From Paracoccus sp. SCSIO 75233 (GTDB lineage Bacteria; Pseudomonadota; Alphaproteobacteria; Rhodobacterales; Rhodobacteraceae), in the NCBI RefSeq assembly GCF_027912675.1, contig NZ_CP115758.1, positions 1 through 64,000 of the forward strand: a stretch of 64,000 nt of DNA. The letters run 5' to 3'. The notes under the pieces were generated by a model. That model searched no databases. It saw only the letters and a program-made list of their open reading frames with translations, and was not told where the DNA came from. Made by a program: the position numbers and the translations under genes. Positions 7,691 through 15,292 of this stretch are shown here, piece by piece (position 1 is the first letter of the stretch; the number at the start of each line of letters is the position of its first letter).

Positions 7691-8887
7691 TCAGAGACCG
7701 GCTGCCTTGGTCAGGTTCACCCGGAACCGGTCGCGGCGGCGCTGATAGCGGCGGGTCATCTCGGCCGAGGCGTGTCCGAGCTGCTTCTGGACATAGCGCT
7801 CGTCGACCTCGGCCGAACTGGCGAGACCGGCGCGCAGAGAGTGGCCAGAGAAGAGGGCGAGGCGATCCTTTTCGGGCAGCTCTGATCGGATGCCGGCGTC
7901 GAGGACCGTGCGCTTGATCAGTCGAGCCACATGTTTGTTGTTGAGCCGCGTTTCGGATGCCCGTGTGCCATCACGCGAGGTTCCGACGAAGACCGGGCCG
8001 AAGTCGATCTTCGCGAAGTGCAGCCATTGCTCAAGGGCACGAACAGGGCAGGTCTGATCCTTGGAGCCGCGGCCGATCTCGACTTCGCGCCAACCGGTTT
8101 TGGCGTTGAGGGTCAGGAGGGCGCCTTTCTCCAGGATTTCGATCCAGCCGCCGGAATCCGGTGTATCGTCTTTGTGCACGTCCAGGCTGACAATTTCGGA
8201 TCGGCGGAGGCCTCCGGCGTATCCAAGCAGAAGGATTGCCCGATCGCGTAGCCCGCGCAGGTCATAGGGCAGGGTGGCCACCATCGCGAGGATGTCCTCG
8301 GCCAGGATCGCTTCCTTCTGGACTGGCGGCCGCGCGTGCTTGCGCTTGATGCCCGCCAGAACTGTCGCGATGTGCCGGTTCCTGCGATCGAGAATGAACC
8401 CGCGCTGCGCGTAGTTCCAGGTGAGACCGGACAGGCGGCGGTCGATCGTGCTGACCGACAGGGGTCGGGACGCCGACTGCGAAGGGGAGGAGCCTGACCC
8501 GGAGGCCAGATCGGCGAGGTAAAGCCCGATCATCTCAGGAGAGGGGGGCAATGGCTCCGCGCCCTTCATTCGGCACCATCGCGCGAAATGCGCCCAGTCT
8601 TTCGCATAGGCCCTCAGCGTGTTCTCTGAAGCCGCGGCGCGGGCGTAATCTCGGGCGGTGTCCACCAGTCGATCGAGCGTGCCGGAACCCGCGACATGGG
8701 AGGGCAGGGCGATGTCATCGTTTTCCTCTTGATCGCTAGCGTCGACGCGATCGTCATCAGGCTCACCAGAGGGCGTTGGCGTCGATTTCTCGGTCTCTGA
8801 GGGCATATTTTCACTGAATCCGGCAATGAAATTGAACTGCTTCCCAGCATATCTTTTCACATCCGATAATGCAAACTTATTGGACAT
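7691..8887 (-). CDS. Tyrosine-type site-specific recombinase/integrase
   Basis: This is a 398-residue integrase. An acidic N-terminal extension (about residues 25-65) precedes the SAM-like core-binding domain (TLRAYAKDWAHFARWCRMKG). The catalytic domain has Arg in GYAGGLRRSE, H-x-x-R in SGHSLRAG, His in LGHAS and the nucleophilic Tyr in RRYQRRRDRF. It is divergent from the DUF1403-ScpB pair, an arrangement seen on alphaproteobacterial plasmids. It could serve multimer resolution or mark an old integration. A downstream ATG at codon 28 is an alternative start. Confidence 0.88.
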   Translation of the reverse strand: MSNKFALSDVKRYAGKQFNFIAGFSENMPSETEKSTPTPSGEPDDDRVDASDQEENDDIALPSHVAGSGTLDRLVDTARDYARAAASENTLRAYAKDWAHFARWCRMKGAEPLPPSPEMIGLYLADLASGSGSSPSQSASRPLSVSTIDRRLSGLTWNYAQRGFILDRRNRHIATVLAGIKRKHARPPVQKEAILAEDILAMVATLPYDLRGLRDRAILLLGYAGGLRRSEIVSLDVHKDDTPDSGGWIEILEKGALLTLNAKTGWREVEIGRGSKDQTCPVRALEQWLHFAKIDFGPVFVGTSRDGTRASETRLNNKHVARLIKRTVLDAGIRSELPEKDRLALFSGHSLRAGLASSAEVDERYVQKQLGHASAEMTRRYQRRRDRFRVNLTKAAGL

Positions 8888-8956
8888 AGCGGAGAGCAGT
8901 AGAGTGGGGCGGTTTCTACATCATATTGTGGACGAAAGCGCCGCGAGAGTGTAGCT

Positions 8957-9916
8957 TTGGGCATGACATACCTGCCCGCCACGATCTCGGACGACCTGGC
9001 CACCCTATCGCAGCTTCCCGCGTGGGTCACCTCCGGGCGTGCGGAAACCCTTGAAACTGTGGCCTTTCGGTCGGGAGCCGCGCTGACAGTGCTCGACCAG
9101 CTGATCAGCGATCCCAGGCATTGTGTGCCTGTGAAACTGCTCGCCAACCGGCTGGCACTGAGTGCGGCGACGGCCACCTCGAAACTGGAAGGACGGATGG
9201 CGCGGGAGGCGGACATCCGCGACGCCTACCATCTGACGCCACCGGGCGAGGCGCGGGGCCCGGATGGCGATCTGTTGGCGTTCTGGCGCGAGGCCGTGCG
9301 GCTTCGGCTGAACGGACCCGGCGAGATCGCAGACCTGATCGGCGCGCACCTCGCAGGCGAGGAGGGTGTCTGGCTGGACGCCGGACAGGAACGCGCCCGG
9401 ACCCACGGACCCTTGGCTGGCTGTGTGACCACCCTGCAAGCCGTGCTCAAGGCAGACGACCGGGCGGAACGGATCGCTTGTCTGCTCTCGGACATCGTCC
9501 TGGCGCGGGCGCTGAATTGGAAGACCTTGCTGCCGGTGTCGGCGCAGCGGTTGACAAAGGCGGCTCTGCGCGACCTTACCGCAGAAGGGCAGGGGGCCGA
9601 TCTGGCAGTCGAGATGCGGATCCTTGAGGCCATCGAAGAGTCGATCCGCTTGGCGCGGGATCTGGCCCGTCGGGCGGAAGCGCTTCGCGCCATCGCGCCG
9701 AAGCTGCGTGCGAAGGGATCGACAGCGGCAGTGGACCTGTTCCTGACCGAGGATGCCGTGGCGCCGGCGTCGATGCTGTCGCCGCGCATTCGCGGCACCT
9801 CGATCCCGATGACCGACCGCGCCGCGCGGCGGTTCTGCGATCGGTTGGTCGAGCTGGGCGTGGCACGGGAACTGACCGGGCGGCCGACCTTCCGGCTCTA
9901 CGGGATCGCATCATGA
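8957..9916 (+). CDS. DUF1403 family protein
   Basis: This 319-residue helical protein is of unknown function. Repeats of the DUF1403 pattern are visible: FRSGAALTVLDQLI, LALSAATATSKLEGRMAREADIRDAYHLT, and DRAARRFCDRLVELGVARELTGRPTFRLYG at the end. Its stop overlaps the scpB-like start (ATGA), so the two are coupled. It may act with the ScpB-like protein in DNA handling, but that is inference from the conserved pairing only. An ATG at 8963 gives a slightly shorter alternative. Confidence 0.8.
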   Translation: MGMTYLPATISDDLATLSQLPAWVTSGRAETLETVAFRSGAALTVLDQLISDPRHCVPVKLLANRLALSAATATSKLEGRMAREADIRDAYHLTPPGEARGPDGDLLAFWREAVRLRLNGPGEIADLIGAHLAGEEGVWLDAGQERARTHGPLAGCVTTLQAVLKADDRAERIACLLSDIVLARALNWKTLLPVSAQRLTKAALRDLTAEGQGADLAVEMRILEAIEESIRLARDLARRAEALRAIAPKLRAKGSTAAVDLFLTEDAVAPASMLSPRIRGTSIPMTDRAARRFCDRLVELGVARELTGRPTFRLYGIAS

Positions 9917-10536
9917 CGGTCGCGACAAGGAAACGGAAACCGGCGGAGGAGGGCGGCGCCGTCTTCGACCGGGAGCTTGACGATCGGCCACAGGAGCTGC
10001 GCTGGCGCGAATGGATGGGGCGGATCGAGGCGGTGCTCTTCGCCAGTGCCGCGCCGGTCGGCCGCGAGGATCTTGCGTGCGTGGTGGGGCAGGGGGCCTC
10101 GGTCGAGATGCTCATCGACGACATCCAGGCCGAACTCACCGGCCGTCCCTATGAGCTGGCACAGGTTGCCGGCGGATGGATGTTCCGAACGAAGACCCAG
10201 TTCGCGGATGCCATCAAGGCCGCTGCCGATCTGGGCGAGCAGTCGCTTGGCTTCACCGAGATGGAGATGGGGGTGCTCTGCGCCATCGCCTATCATCAGC
10301 CGATCGACCGGGCCGGTCTCGCAGACATCTTCGGCAAGGAGGTGAGCCGCGATCTGCTGGCCCGGTTGCGCTACAAAGAACTAATCGCCAGCGGCCCGCG
10401 GTCTCCGCGGCCGGGGGCACCGCATACGTTCGTGACGACCGAGACGTTCCTGGTGACGTTCGATCTGCAGAGCCTGCGAGATCTGCCGGAGCTGGAGCTG
10501 CCATCCGCAAGGGAGGAAGTCCAAACGACAAGATAG
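9913..10536 (+). CDS. scpB: ScpB-like SMC-kleisin accessory protein
   Basis: This 207-residue protein has two winged-helix domains. RIEAVLFASAAPVGREDLACVVG and GGWMFRTKTQFADAI match the ScpB N-terminal half. FTEMEMGVLCAIAYHQPIDRAGLADIFG and FLVTFDLQSLRDLPEL match the C-terminal half. Chromosomal ScpB loads SMC condensin. No smc or scpA gene is in the window, so this plasmid version either serves the host SMC or has another partner, perhaps DUF1403, with which it overlaps by 4 bp. Confidence 0.8.
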   Translation: MTVATRKRKPAEEGGAVFDRELDDRPQELRWREWMGRIEAVLFASAAPVGREDLACVVGQGASVEMLIDDIQAELTGRPYELAQVAGGWMFRTKTQFADAIKAAADLGEQSLGFTEMEMGVLCAIAYHQPIDRAGLADIFGKEVSRDLLARLRYKELIASGPRSPRPGAPHTFVTTETFLVTFDLQSLRDLPELELPSAREEVQTTR

Positions 10537-10560
10537 CGTGACTGGCCCACGTCGAAACGC

Positions 10561-11370
10561 CTACCAGCGTGTCGAAAGGGTGCCTGACGTGAACATGTCG
10601 ACGGTCTCTGGGATCAAAAGTGTGAGTACTTCCTTGTGTTCCGAATGCGTTCGGGATCCCGATATCACCGAGTGAGCATAGACATTGAACTCCGCGGCCT
10701 TGTAGTGACCGAAGAACCCGCTTGCGGGATGTAGATGTGCGCGAGTGGTTTCGTTCTCACCAGCAAACAGCAAGTCCATGACGCCCGTATCGGGATCGTG
10801 GTCCTTCCGCGGCATCCAGCTGTCTGGCCAGGACGACGATTTCCGGAACCATTTCCGACCATTTGGCCCATAGCAGATGAGCATCGTTTCCGCCGCGCTC
10901 AGGTCAACAAAGCGCAATGCGGTTGCCTTGCGGCTGACATCAAAAGCCTCAGCGAGCTCATCGATTGCGTTGAAGGAGGTCCTTCCAATGCCCCTCATGC
11001 GCGGTAGGAACAAAAATCGAGGCATGATCAATTCCGCGGCGTAGCGATCCGCTTCGCGCTCTTTGACCTTGGCCTTACCATTTGCCGAGCCGATATCCTG
11101 TTTGGCACAGGCTAAGATCTGATTGCGATGTCTTTTCCAATGGCCGATTTCATGGGCGAGTGAGAACCGTGCGCGCCGGACCCCAAAACGGTCATCCACG
11201 GTGATGATCGCCTTGTCCTGGACCCCTGTGATTTTCGCCTCGCAGCTCTCCAATTGGCGGTACCGGACCTTCGCACCCATGGTCCAGGCGATCGTTTCCA
11301 GGTCGATTTGGCCGGGCTCGGTGACCCCGTATCGTACGAGATGTTGTTCGGCATCCGATAGCGCTTTCAC
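10561..11370 (-). CDS. ImmA/IrrE-family zinc metallopeptidase
   Basis: The 269-residue protein carries the HEIGHWKRH zinc motif (HExxH) near residue 95, preceded by FGVRRARFSLA and followed by the DRYAAELIMPRFLF helix typical of this family. ImmA/IrrE peptidases cleave repressors or anti-sigma partners after DNA damage or infection. It is the last gene of a three-gene minus-strand operon with a sigma-like protein and overlaps its neighbour by 4 bp. The operon is divergent from the ubiquitin-like operon. A role in switching that operon on is inference. Confidence 0.85.
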   Translation of the reverse strand: MKALSDAEQHLVRYGVTEPGQIDLETIAWTMGAKVRYRQLESCEAKITGVQDKAIITVDDRFGVRRARFSLAHEIGHWKRHRNQILACAKQDIGSANGKAKVKEREADRYAAELIMPRFLFLPRMRGIGRTSFNAIDELAEAFDVSRKATALRFVDLSAAETMLICYGPNGRKWFRKSSSWPDSWMPRKDHDPDTGVMDLLFAGENETTRAHLHPASGFFGHYKAAEFNVYAHSVISGSRTHSEHKEVLTLLIPETVDMFTSGTLSTRW

Positions 11371-11786
11371 GGGTCGCCCTCTCCTGGTAATGCGACGCCA
11401 AGCTCTCGAAAATCTGCCAAAAGATCGAGAACCTCGCGATCAGACATCGGACCAGCGCAGGCATTTCGTGCGGCCTGTGTCAGGCTTGGCACGTCACGCG
11501 CGATCCGTGCAACGATGACGCGCGCATCGTCAGCAGTGACTTTCCAGGACTGAGAAGATGCTAGGCGATCCGCATTCATCTCGGCGCGCGCGCGGGCAAG
11601 CGCTTTTCGTCCCGCTTTCATCTGTGCACTGTCAAGCAGACTGTCGAATGCGCGTCCTGCATCTTCAGCAGCGATCCCATCATCTTCGAGATCTGCGAGA
11701 ATCTCCTCGTCGCTCATGCTGAGAATTGCATCGACGACATTATCCGTCAGATCAAACAGCTCTTCACGCTTGGACTTGGTCGTCAT
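11367..11786 (-). CDS. Hypothetical acidic/helical protein between sigma-like and ImmA genes
   Basis: This 139-residue protein has no family I recognise. It is strongly helical and charged, with an acidic N-terminal third (DLTDNVVDAILSMSDEEILADLEDDG). Its middle (KVTADDARVIVARIARDVPSLTQAARNA) resembles short regulatory proteins. It overlaps both neighbours by 4 bp (ATGA), so all three are made together. Its position makes it a candidate substrate of the ImmA-like peptidase or an anti-sigma-like partner; this is inference. Confidence 0.75.
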   Translation of the reverse strand: MTTKSKREELFDLTDNVVDAILSMSDEEILADLEDDGIAAEDAGRAFDSLLDSAQMKAGRKALARARAEMNADRLASSQSWKVTADDARVIVARIARDVPSLTQAARNACAGPMSDREVLDLLADFRELGVALPGEGDP

Positions 11787-12382
11787 GATTGACTCCGTTC
11801 TTTCTTGAAACGATCCATCATTCGGGCAATGCGCCGGTGGATCGTGGCTAGCTCCTCTTTTGTCACGCCAGCGAAGTCACAAAGCTCCTGACCTCGCAGG
11901 CCATCAAACCCACCGAGCAAAACAAGGTGGGTTCTTTCACACCCTTTGCACTGCTCTTCGAGAAAGGCATGGAACGCCGCCTCATGTTCGGCATGCAGCA
12001 ACTCCTGTTCGCCGGTCCGGGTCGTTTCATCTGCGGTAAGGGCAGTCAGAAGATCGTATTCCGGGTGCGATACCTCGGCGGCGAGTGCGTCTTTGCGCCG
12101 TTTACGCCATTCGATGCGATTGTCGGCAAGCGAGCGCATGGCATTCGCCAGAAAGGTCACCAGCTCGACTCCCTTGGGACAGCGCCGGCGATATCGGGGG
12201 TTCTCTTCAATTGCCTTCATCATGGCTTCATGCAGCAGATCCTCGGGCTCGATGTCGCCGGAGACTGCGGCCCATTTCTTTGCGATCTTCAACAAACGAG
12301 CCTTATCGGTGAGGCATAGCGCGCCAAGCTCGTCCCGGAGTTCTTCCGTCTCCTTGATGTCAACAGGCTTAATCACGCCCAA
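11783..12382 (-). CDS. Sigma-70-like (ECF-type) transcription factor
   Basis: The 199-residue protein has a region-2-like helix set (DIEPEDLLHEAMMKAIEENPRYR ... LVTFLANAMRSLADNR). A region-4-like C-terminus (LLGGFDGLRGQELCDFAGVTKEELATIHRRIARM) follows, with an acidic linker between. It is the first gene of the minus-strand operon and starts 165 bp from the divergent ubiquitin-like operon. A 12-bp dyad sits between the two promoters. It probably directs transcription of one or both units, but no target promoter can be proved from sequence. Confidence 0.72.
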   Translation of the reverse strand: MGVIKPVDIKETEELRDELGALCLTDKARLLKIAKKWAAVSGDIEPEDLLHEAMMKAIEENPRYRRRCPKGVELVTFLANAMRSLADNRIEWRKRRKDALAAEVSHPEYDLLTALTADETTRTGEQELLHAEHEAAFHAFLEEQCKGCERTHLVLLGGFDGLRGQELCDFAGVTKEELATIHRRIARMMDRFKKERSQS

Positions 12383-12436
12383 CGTTCCGTCCTCCTCATT
12401 GATGGTGGGACACTCCTATAGGCGCATGACCAGCGC

Positions 12437-12480
12437 CGATTCGGACACCTACAGCATATATTTTTGCTGTGTCGGAATCG
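12437..12480. promoter_or_regulatory. Dyad operator between divergent promoters
   Basis: Arms CGATTCGGACAC (12437-12448) and GTGTCGGAATCG (12469-12480) match in 11 of 12 positions as an inverted repeat. They enclose a second inverted repeat, ACAGCA/TGCTGT, around an AT-rich centre. The dyad lies centrally between the sigma-like gene and the ubiquitin-like operon, ideal for co-regulating both. Confidence 0.65.
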
Positions 12481-12547
12481 AATGTGAGCACAAGCCTTTG
12501 TGGATGTGAGCGGCAATCGCCACAACATCTTAAGAGGACTTAGACCC

Positions 12548-13450
12548 ATGACTGACGAAAACACTTTTCTTGACCTTGAAGCTTGCGCCCGCGAAGGGCG
12601 CCATGATCCCACTGCGACGCGCTTTCGCATCCGCATCGATGACGTGCGCTATCGCATCGACGATCCCAAACCCACCGGTCGTCAGCTCTTGGCGCTGACC
12701 GAGCAGAAACCGCTCGATGAGTATCTTATCTTCCTCGTGCTTCGGGGCGGTGGCTTCGAAGAGATCAGGCTGGATGAGACCGTGGATCTGACCCGGCCGG
12801 GTGCCGAGCGGTTCCTCACCTTCGAGAGCTCCGCTTCGTATCGGTTTGAGATTGACGGTCAGCGGATCGAATGGGGAACCAAGCTCATCACCGGTCTCAG
12901 GCTGAAGGAGATCGCTGGCGTTGATCCCGCAACCTATGCGCTTTGGCGTGAGGTTCGAGGTGGCGAAGACCTTCCGATCTCCAACGACCAGTTGGTGGAT
13001 TTGAGCGCAGACGGACTTGAGCGGTTCTTCACGGTCATCGAGCAGACCACGGCGGGCGATGCGCAGAGTGGCGGGGCGTTGCCCCGCCGCGACCAGATCT
13101 ATCTGTCAGCCGCGGCACCGGGATTTCAGGTGATCAACGACAAGCATCAGGTCGGGATCGTCCTGAAGGATTTTGTTCTGCCGGACGGCGGCTTCGATGT
13201 CGGACGGACGGACATCCTGATCATTCTGCCCGCCGGTTATCCCGACGCGCCGCCCGACATGTTCTATTGCCACCCCTGGCTCCGTAGGGCTTCCAACGGA
13301 GCCTATCCGAAATGCGCCGATATTCCACAGCCCTTTTCCGGCATCACCTGGCAGCGTTGGTCTCGGCACAATTCCCAATGGCGCCCTGGCAAAGACGGCA
13401 TCTGGACGATGATCAAGCGCGTCGAGCATGCCCTGCGGGAGGCGGTCTAA
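12548..13450 (+). CDS. Multi-ubiquitin-like domain / E2 fusion protein
   Basis: This 300-residue fusion belongs to a bacterial ubiquitin-like conjugation system. Two beta-grasp ubiquitin-like domains (about residues 26-93 and 97-168) are followed by a prokaryotic E2 domain (180-300). The E2 shows DILIILPAGYPDAPPDMFY and the signature WQRWSRHNSQWRPGKDGI. Candidate active cysteines are Cys241 and Cys256. A Gly-Gly (175-176) separates the second ubiquitin-like domain from the E2 and could be cut by the JAB domain encoded next. The ATG at 12548 follows AAGAGGA at good spacing. The stop overlaps the next start (TAATG). Comparable poly-UBL/E2/E1-JAB/DUF6527 operons are known from comparative genomics, and related Bub systems act against phage. 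Confidence 0.88.
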   Translation: MTDENTFLDLEACAREGRHDPTATRFRIRIDDVRYRIDDPKPTGRQLLALTEQKPLDEYLIFLVLRGGGFEEIRLDETVDLTRPGAERFLTFESSASYRFEIDGQRIEWGTKLITGLRLKEIAGVDPATYALWREVRGGEDLPISNDQLVDLSADGLERFFTVIEQTTAGDAQSGGALPRRDQIYLSAAAPGFQVINDKHQVGIVLKDFVLPDGGFDVGRTDILIILPAGYPDAPPDMFYCHPWLRRASNGAYPKCADIPQPFSGITWQRWSRHNSQWRPGKDGIWTMIKRVEHALREAV

Positions 13451-14841
13451 TGGACTATGACGTCATTGTCCCGCAGCGGTTCCTGGAGCCGTTGCGACAG
13501 GCCGCATTCAACGGCGCCAAAGAAGGTGGCGCCTGGGCCTTGTTCAGTTCCGCGCGGGTGACCCGGGATCCGGTCAATACCAAGCCGCGTCACCGCTACA
13601 TCCTCCGGCATATCCAGCCCTTCGCCGTGACAGATACCGTGTCGTCTTCGCCGAAACACATTACGGTGAAGACCGACACCTTCATGCCGATCCTGCGCCA
13701 AGCCCAGTGTGAAGGTCTCACACCTGGTTTCCTGCACGGCCATCCGAGCGGGTACTCCGCATTCTCAATGCAAGATGACATGAACGATAAGGCACTAACG
13801 CAGGCAACCCGGAACCGGAACGGTCCGGAGGCGGGTTTTGTCAGCCTCTTGGTGTTGCCGGACGACACCCTGAAAGCACGGGTTTGGCACGGGGACTGCA
13901 TGACTCAAGCCGCGACAGTATTGATCGCCGGATCGCAGGTGCGCATCATGGATCGACACCCCATTGTTGCGGCGCACGGCAGCGATCTCGATCGCCAGGC
14001 CCGGGTCTTTGGTGATCTCTTCAACGATCAAATTCGGGCGTTGCGCGTCTTGATCGTTGGAGCAGGAGGGACCGGCTCGCCCTTGGCGGTGATGCTGGCG
14101 CGTGCCGGGGTGCGCTGTCCCGTCATTATCGATCCCGATATCGTCGAGGACACCAATCTGCACCGTCTTCACGGTGCACGGGTTTGCGATATAGGCCGGG
14201 CCAAGGCCGAGGTTATCGTCGATCACATCAATGGGATGGGGCTTGAAACGGGAGCCATCGGCATTCAGGGAAATATTTTAGATGCCGCACATCGCGATCT
14301 TCTAGTCTCTGCTGATCTGATTTTCTGCTGTACGGACGATCACGCTGGACGGCTCCTGCTCAACCGTTTTGCCTATTTCTATGAGATCCCCGTCGTCGAT
14401 ATCGGGCTTGCCATCGAAAGAACCGACATGGGCATTCGTGACATGACCGGACGCGTCACGACGCTCCATCCAGGCGCCGCATGCCTGTTGTGCCGAAACA
14501 TTGTCGACCCTTCCCGTGCCCGCGCAGAGGAACTCCGGCGCCGTGATCCCGAGGCTTTCCTTCAACAGGCTGACGACGGCTACATTCTGGGCGGCGGCAA
14601 TCCGGAACCGGCCTTCATTTCGATGACGACTTCGGTGGCGACCATGGCCATGGAAGAGATGCTACAGCTCATGACCGGTTTTCGCGGTGCAGGCGGGTCG
14701 GCAACTCAGCGGCTGCGGCGGTTTCAGGTTCCCGAAGACCGGCGCACCGGTGCTAAGATCGATCCGGACTGTCCGATCTGCGGCGAAAGCGAAATCTGGG
14801 GGATCGGCGATATCACCCCGTTCCTAGACCGGGTGGCCTAA
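13450..14841 (+). CDS. JAB deubiquitinase / E1 activating-enzyme fusion
   Basis: The protein has 463 residues from ATG 13450. The N-terminal JAB domain has Glu25 and a perfect JAMM zinc motif: His96, His98, Ser106 and Asp109 in HGHPSGYSAFSMQD. The C-terminal ThiF/E1 domain has the ATP loop GAGGTGSPLAVMLARAG near residue 202, DPDIVEDTNLHR, and DLIFCCTDDHAGRLLLN. Zinc-type cysteine pairs occur in CLLC and CPIC. The JAB half should process or remove the ubiquitin-like modifier, and the E1 half adenylates it for the E2. One operon with the UBL-E2 gene and the DUF6527 gene therefore supplies every conjugation step. Confidence 0.9.
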   Translation: MDYDVIVPQRFLEPLRQAAFNGAKEGGAWALFSSARVTRDPVNTKPRHRYILRHIQPFAVTDTVSSSPKHITVKTDTFMPILRQAQCEGLTPGFLHGHPSGYSAFSMQDDMNDKALTQATRNRNGPEAGFVSLLVLPDDTLKARVWHGDCMTQAATVLIAGSQVRIMDRHPIVAAHGSDLDRQARVFGDLFNDQIRALRVLIVGAGGTGSPLAVMLARAGVRCPVIIDPDIVEDTNLHRLHGARVCDIGRAKAEVIVDHINGMGLETGAIGIQGNILDAAHRDLLVSADLIFCCTDDHAGRLLLNRFAYFYEIPVVDIGLAIERTDMGIRDMTGRVTTLHPGAACLLCRNIVDPSRARAEELRRRDPEAFLQQADDGYILGGGNPEPAFISMTTSVATMAMEEMLQLMTGFRGAGGSATQRLRRFQVPEDRRTGAKIDPDCPICGESEIWGIGDITPFLDRVA

Positions 14842-14842
14842 G

Positions 14843-15205
14843 ATGATCAGAGACATCCTTCGTACCTGTTTGGTCACACTGCGCCTTGTCGATCGACCGG
14901 CCGTCCTGCTTAGATATTTGGAACAGCAGCCGTCACCTGAGGAAATTGCGCCTGGCGACGTCATCCTTGTCGGCGACCGAGACAAGCTGAAATGGGCGGT
15001 CATGGCCTGCCCTGGTGGGTGTGGTAACATCATGCGCTTGCCACTTGTGTCCAATCGGCGGCCGCACTGGTCCGTCAACCGTGATTGGCTCGGGCGACCT
15101 TCCCTCTCCCCTTCGGTGCATCAACGCAACGCCTGCAGGGCGCACTTCTGGATCCGAAAAGGGGCAGTCACTTGGTGCCGGAACAGCGGATGCGGTCACC
15201 CATAG
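14843..15205 (+). CDS. DUF6527 protein of the ubiquitin-like operon
   Basis: This 120-residue protein starts two bases after the E1 stop. Key features are a predicted zinc ribbon (KWAVMACPGGCGNIMRLPL), PHWSVNRDWLGRPSLSPSV, and C-x-x-HFWIRKGAVTWC near the end. These are the marks of DUF6527, a family regularly linked to multi-ubiquitin/E2/E1 operons. Its role is not settled; target selection or a deconjugation role has been considered. The gene ends the operon and is convergent with the subtilase gene. Confidence 0.82.
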   Translation: MIRDILRTCLVTLRLVDRPAVLLRYLEQQPSPEEIAPGDVILVGDRDKLKWAVMACPGGCGNIMRLPLVSNRRPHWSVNRDWLGRPSLSPSVHQRNACRAHFWIRKGAVTWCRNSGCGHP

Positions 15206-15292
15206 TACAGGGGAGGAATATGTAAAAAAAAATCTCAAGACTCAGGTAGGCTCCCGGTCCGCCTGGGTCCCGGTTTGTAGTGAGCACATGCG

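Noticed and set aside
12500..12547. Upstream in-frame start for the ubiquitin-like fusion
   Set aside because: The ATG at 12548 has an AAGAGGA ribosome site at correct spacing, and the upstream residues (MDVSGNRHNILRGLRP) look non-coding.
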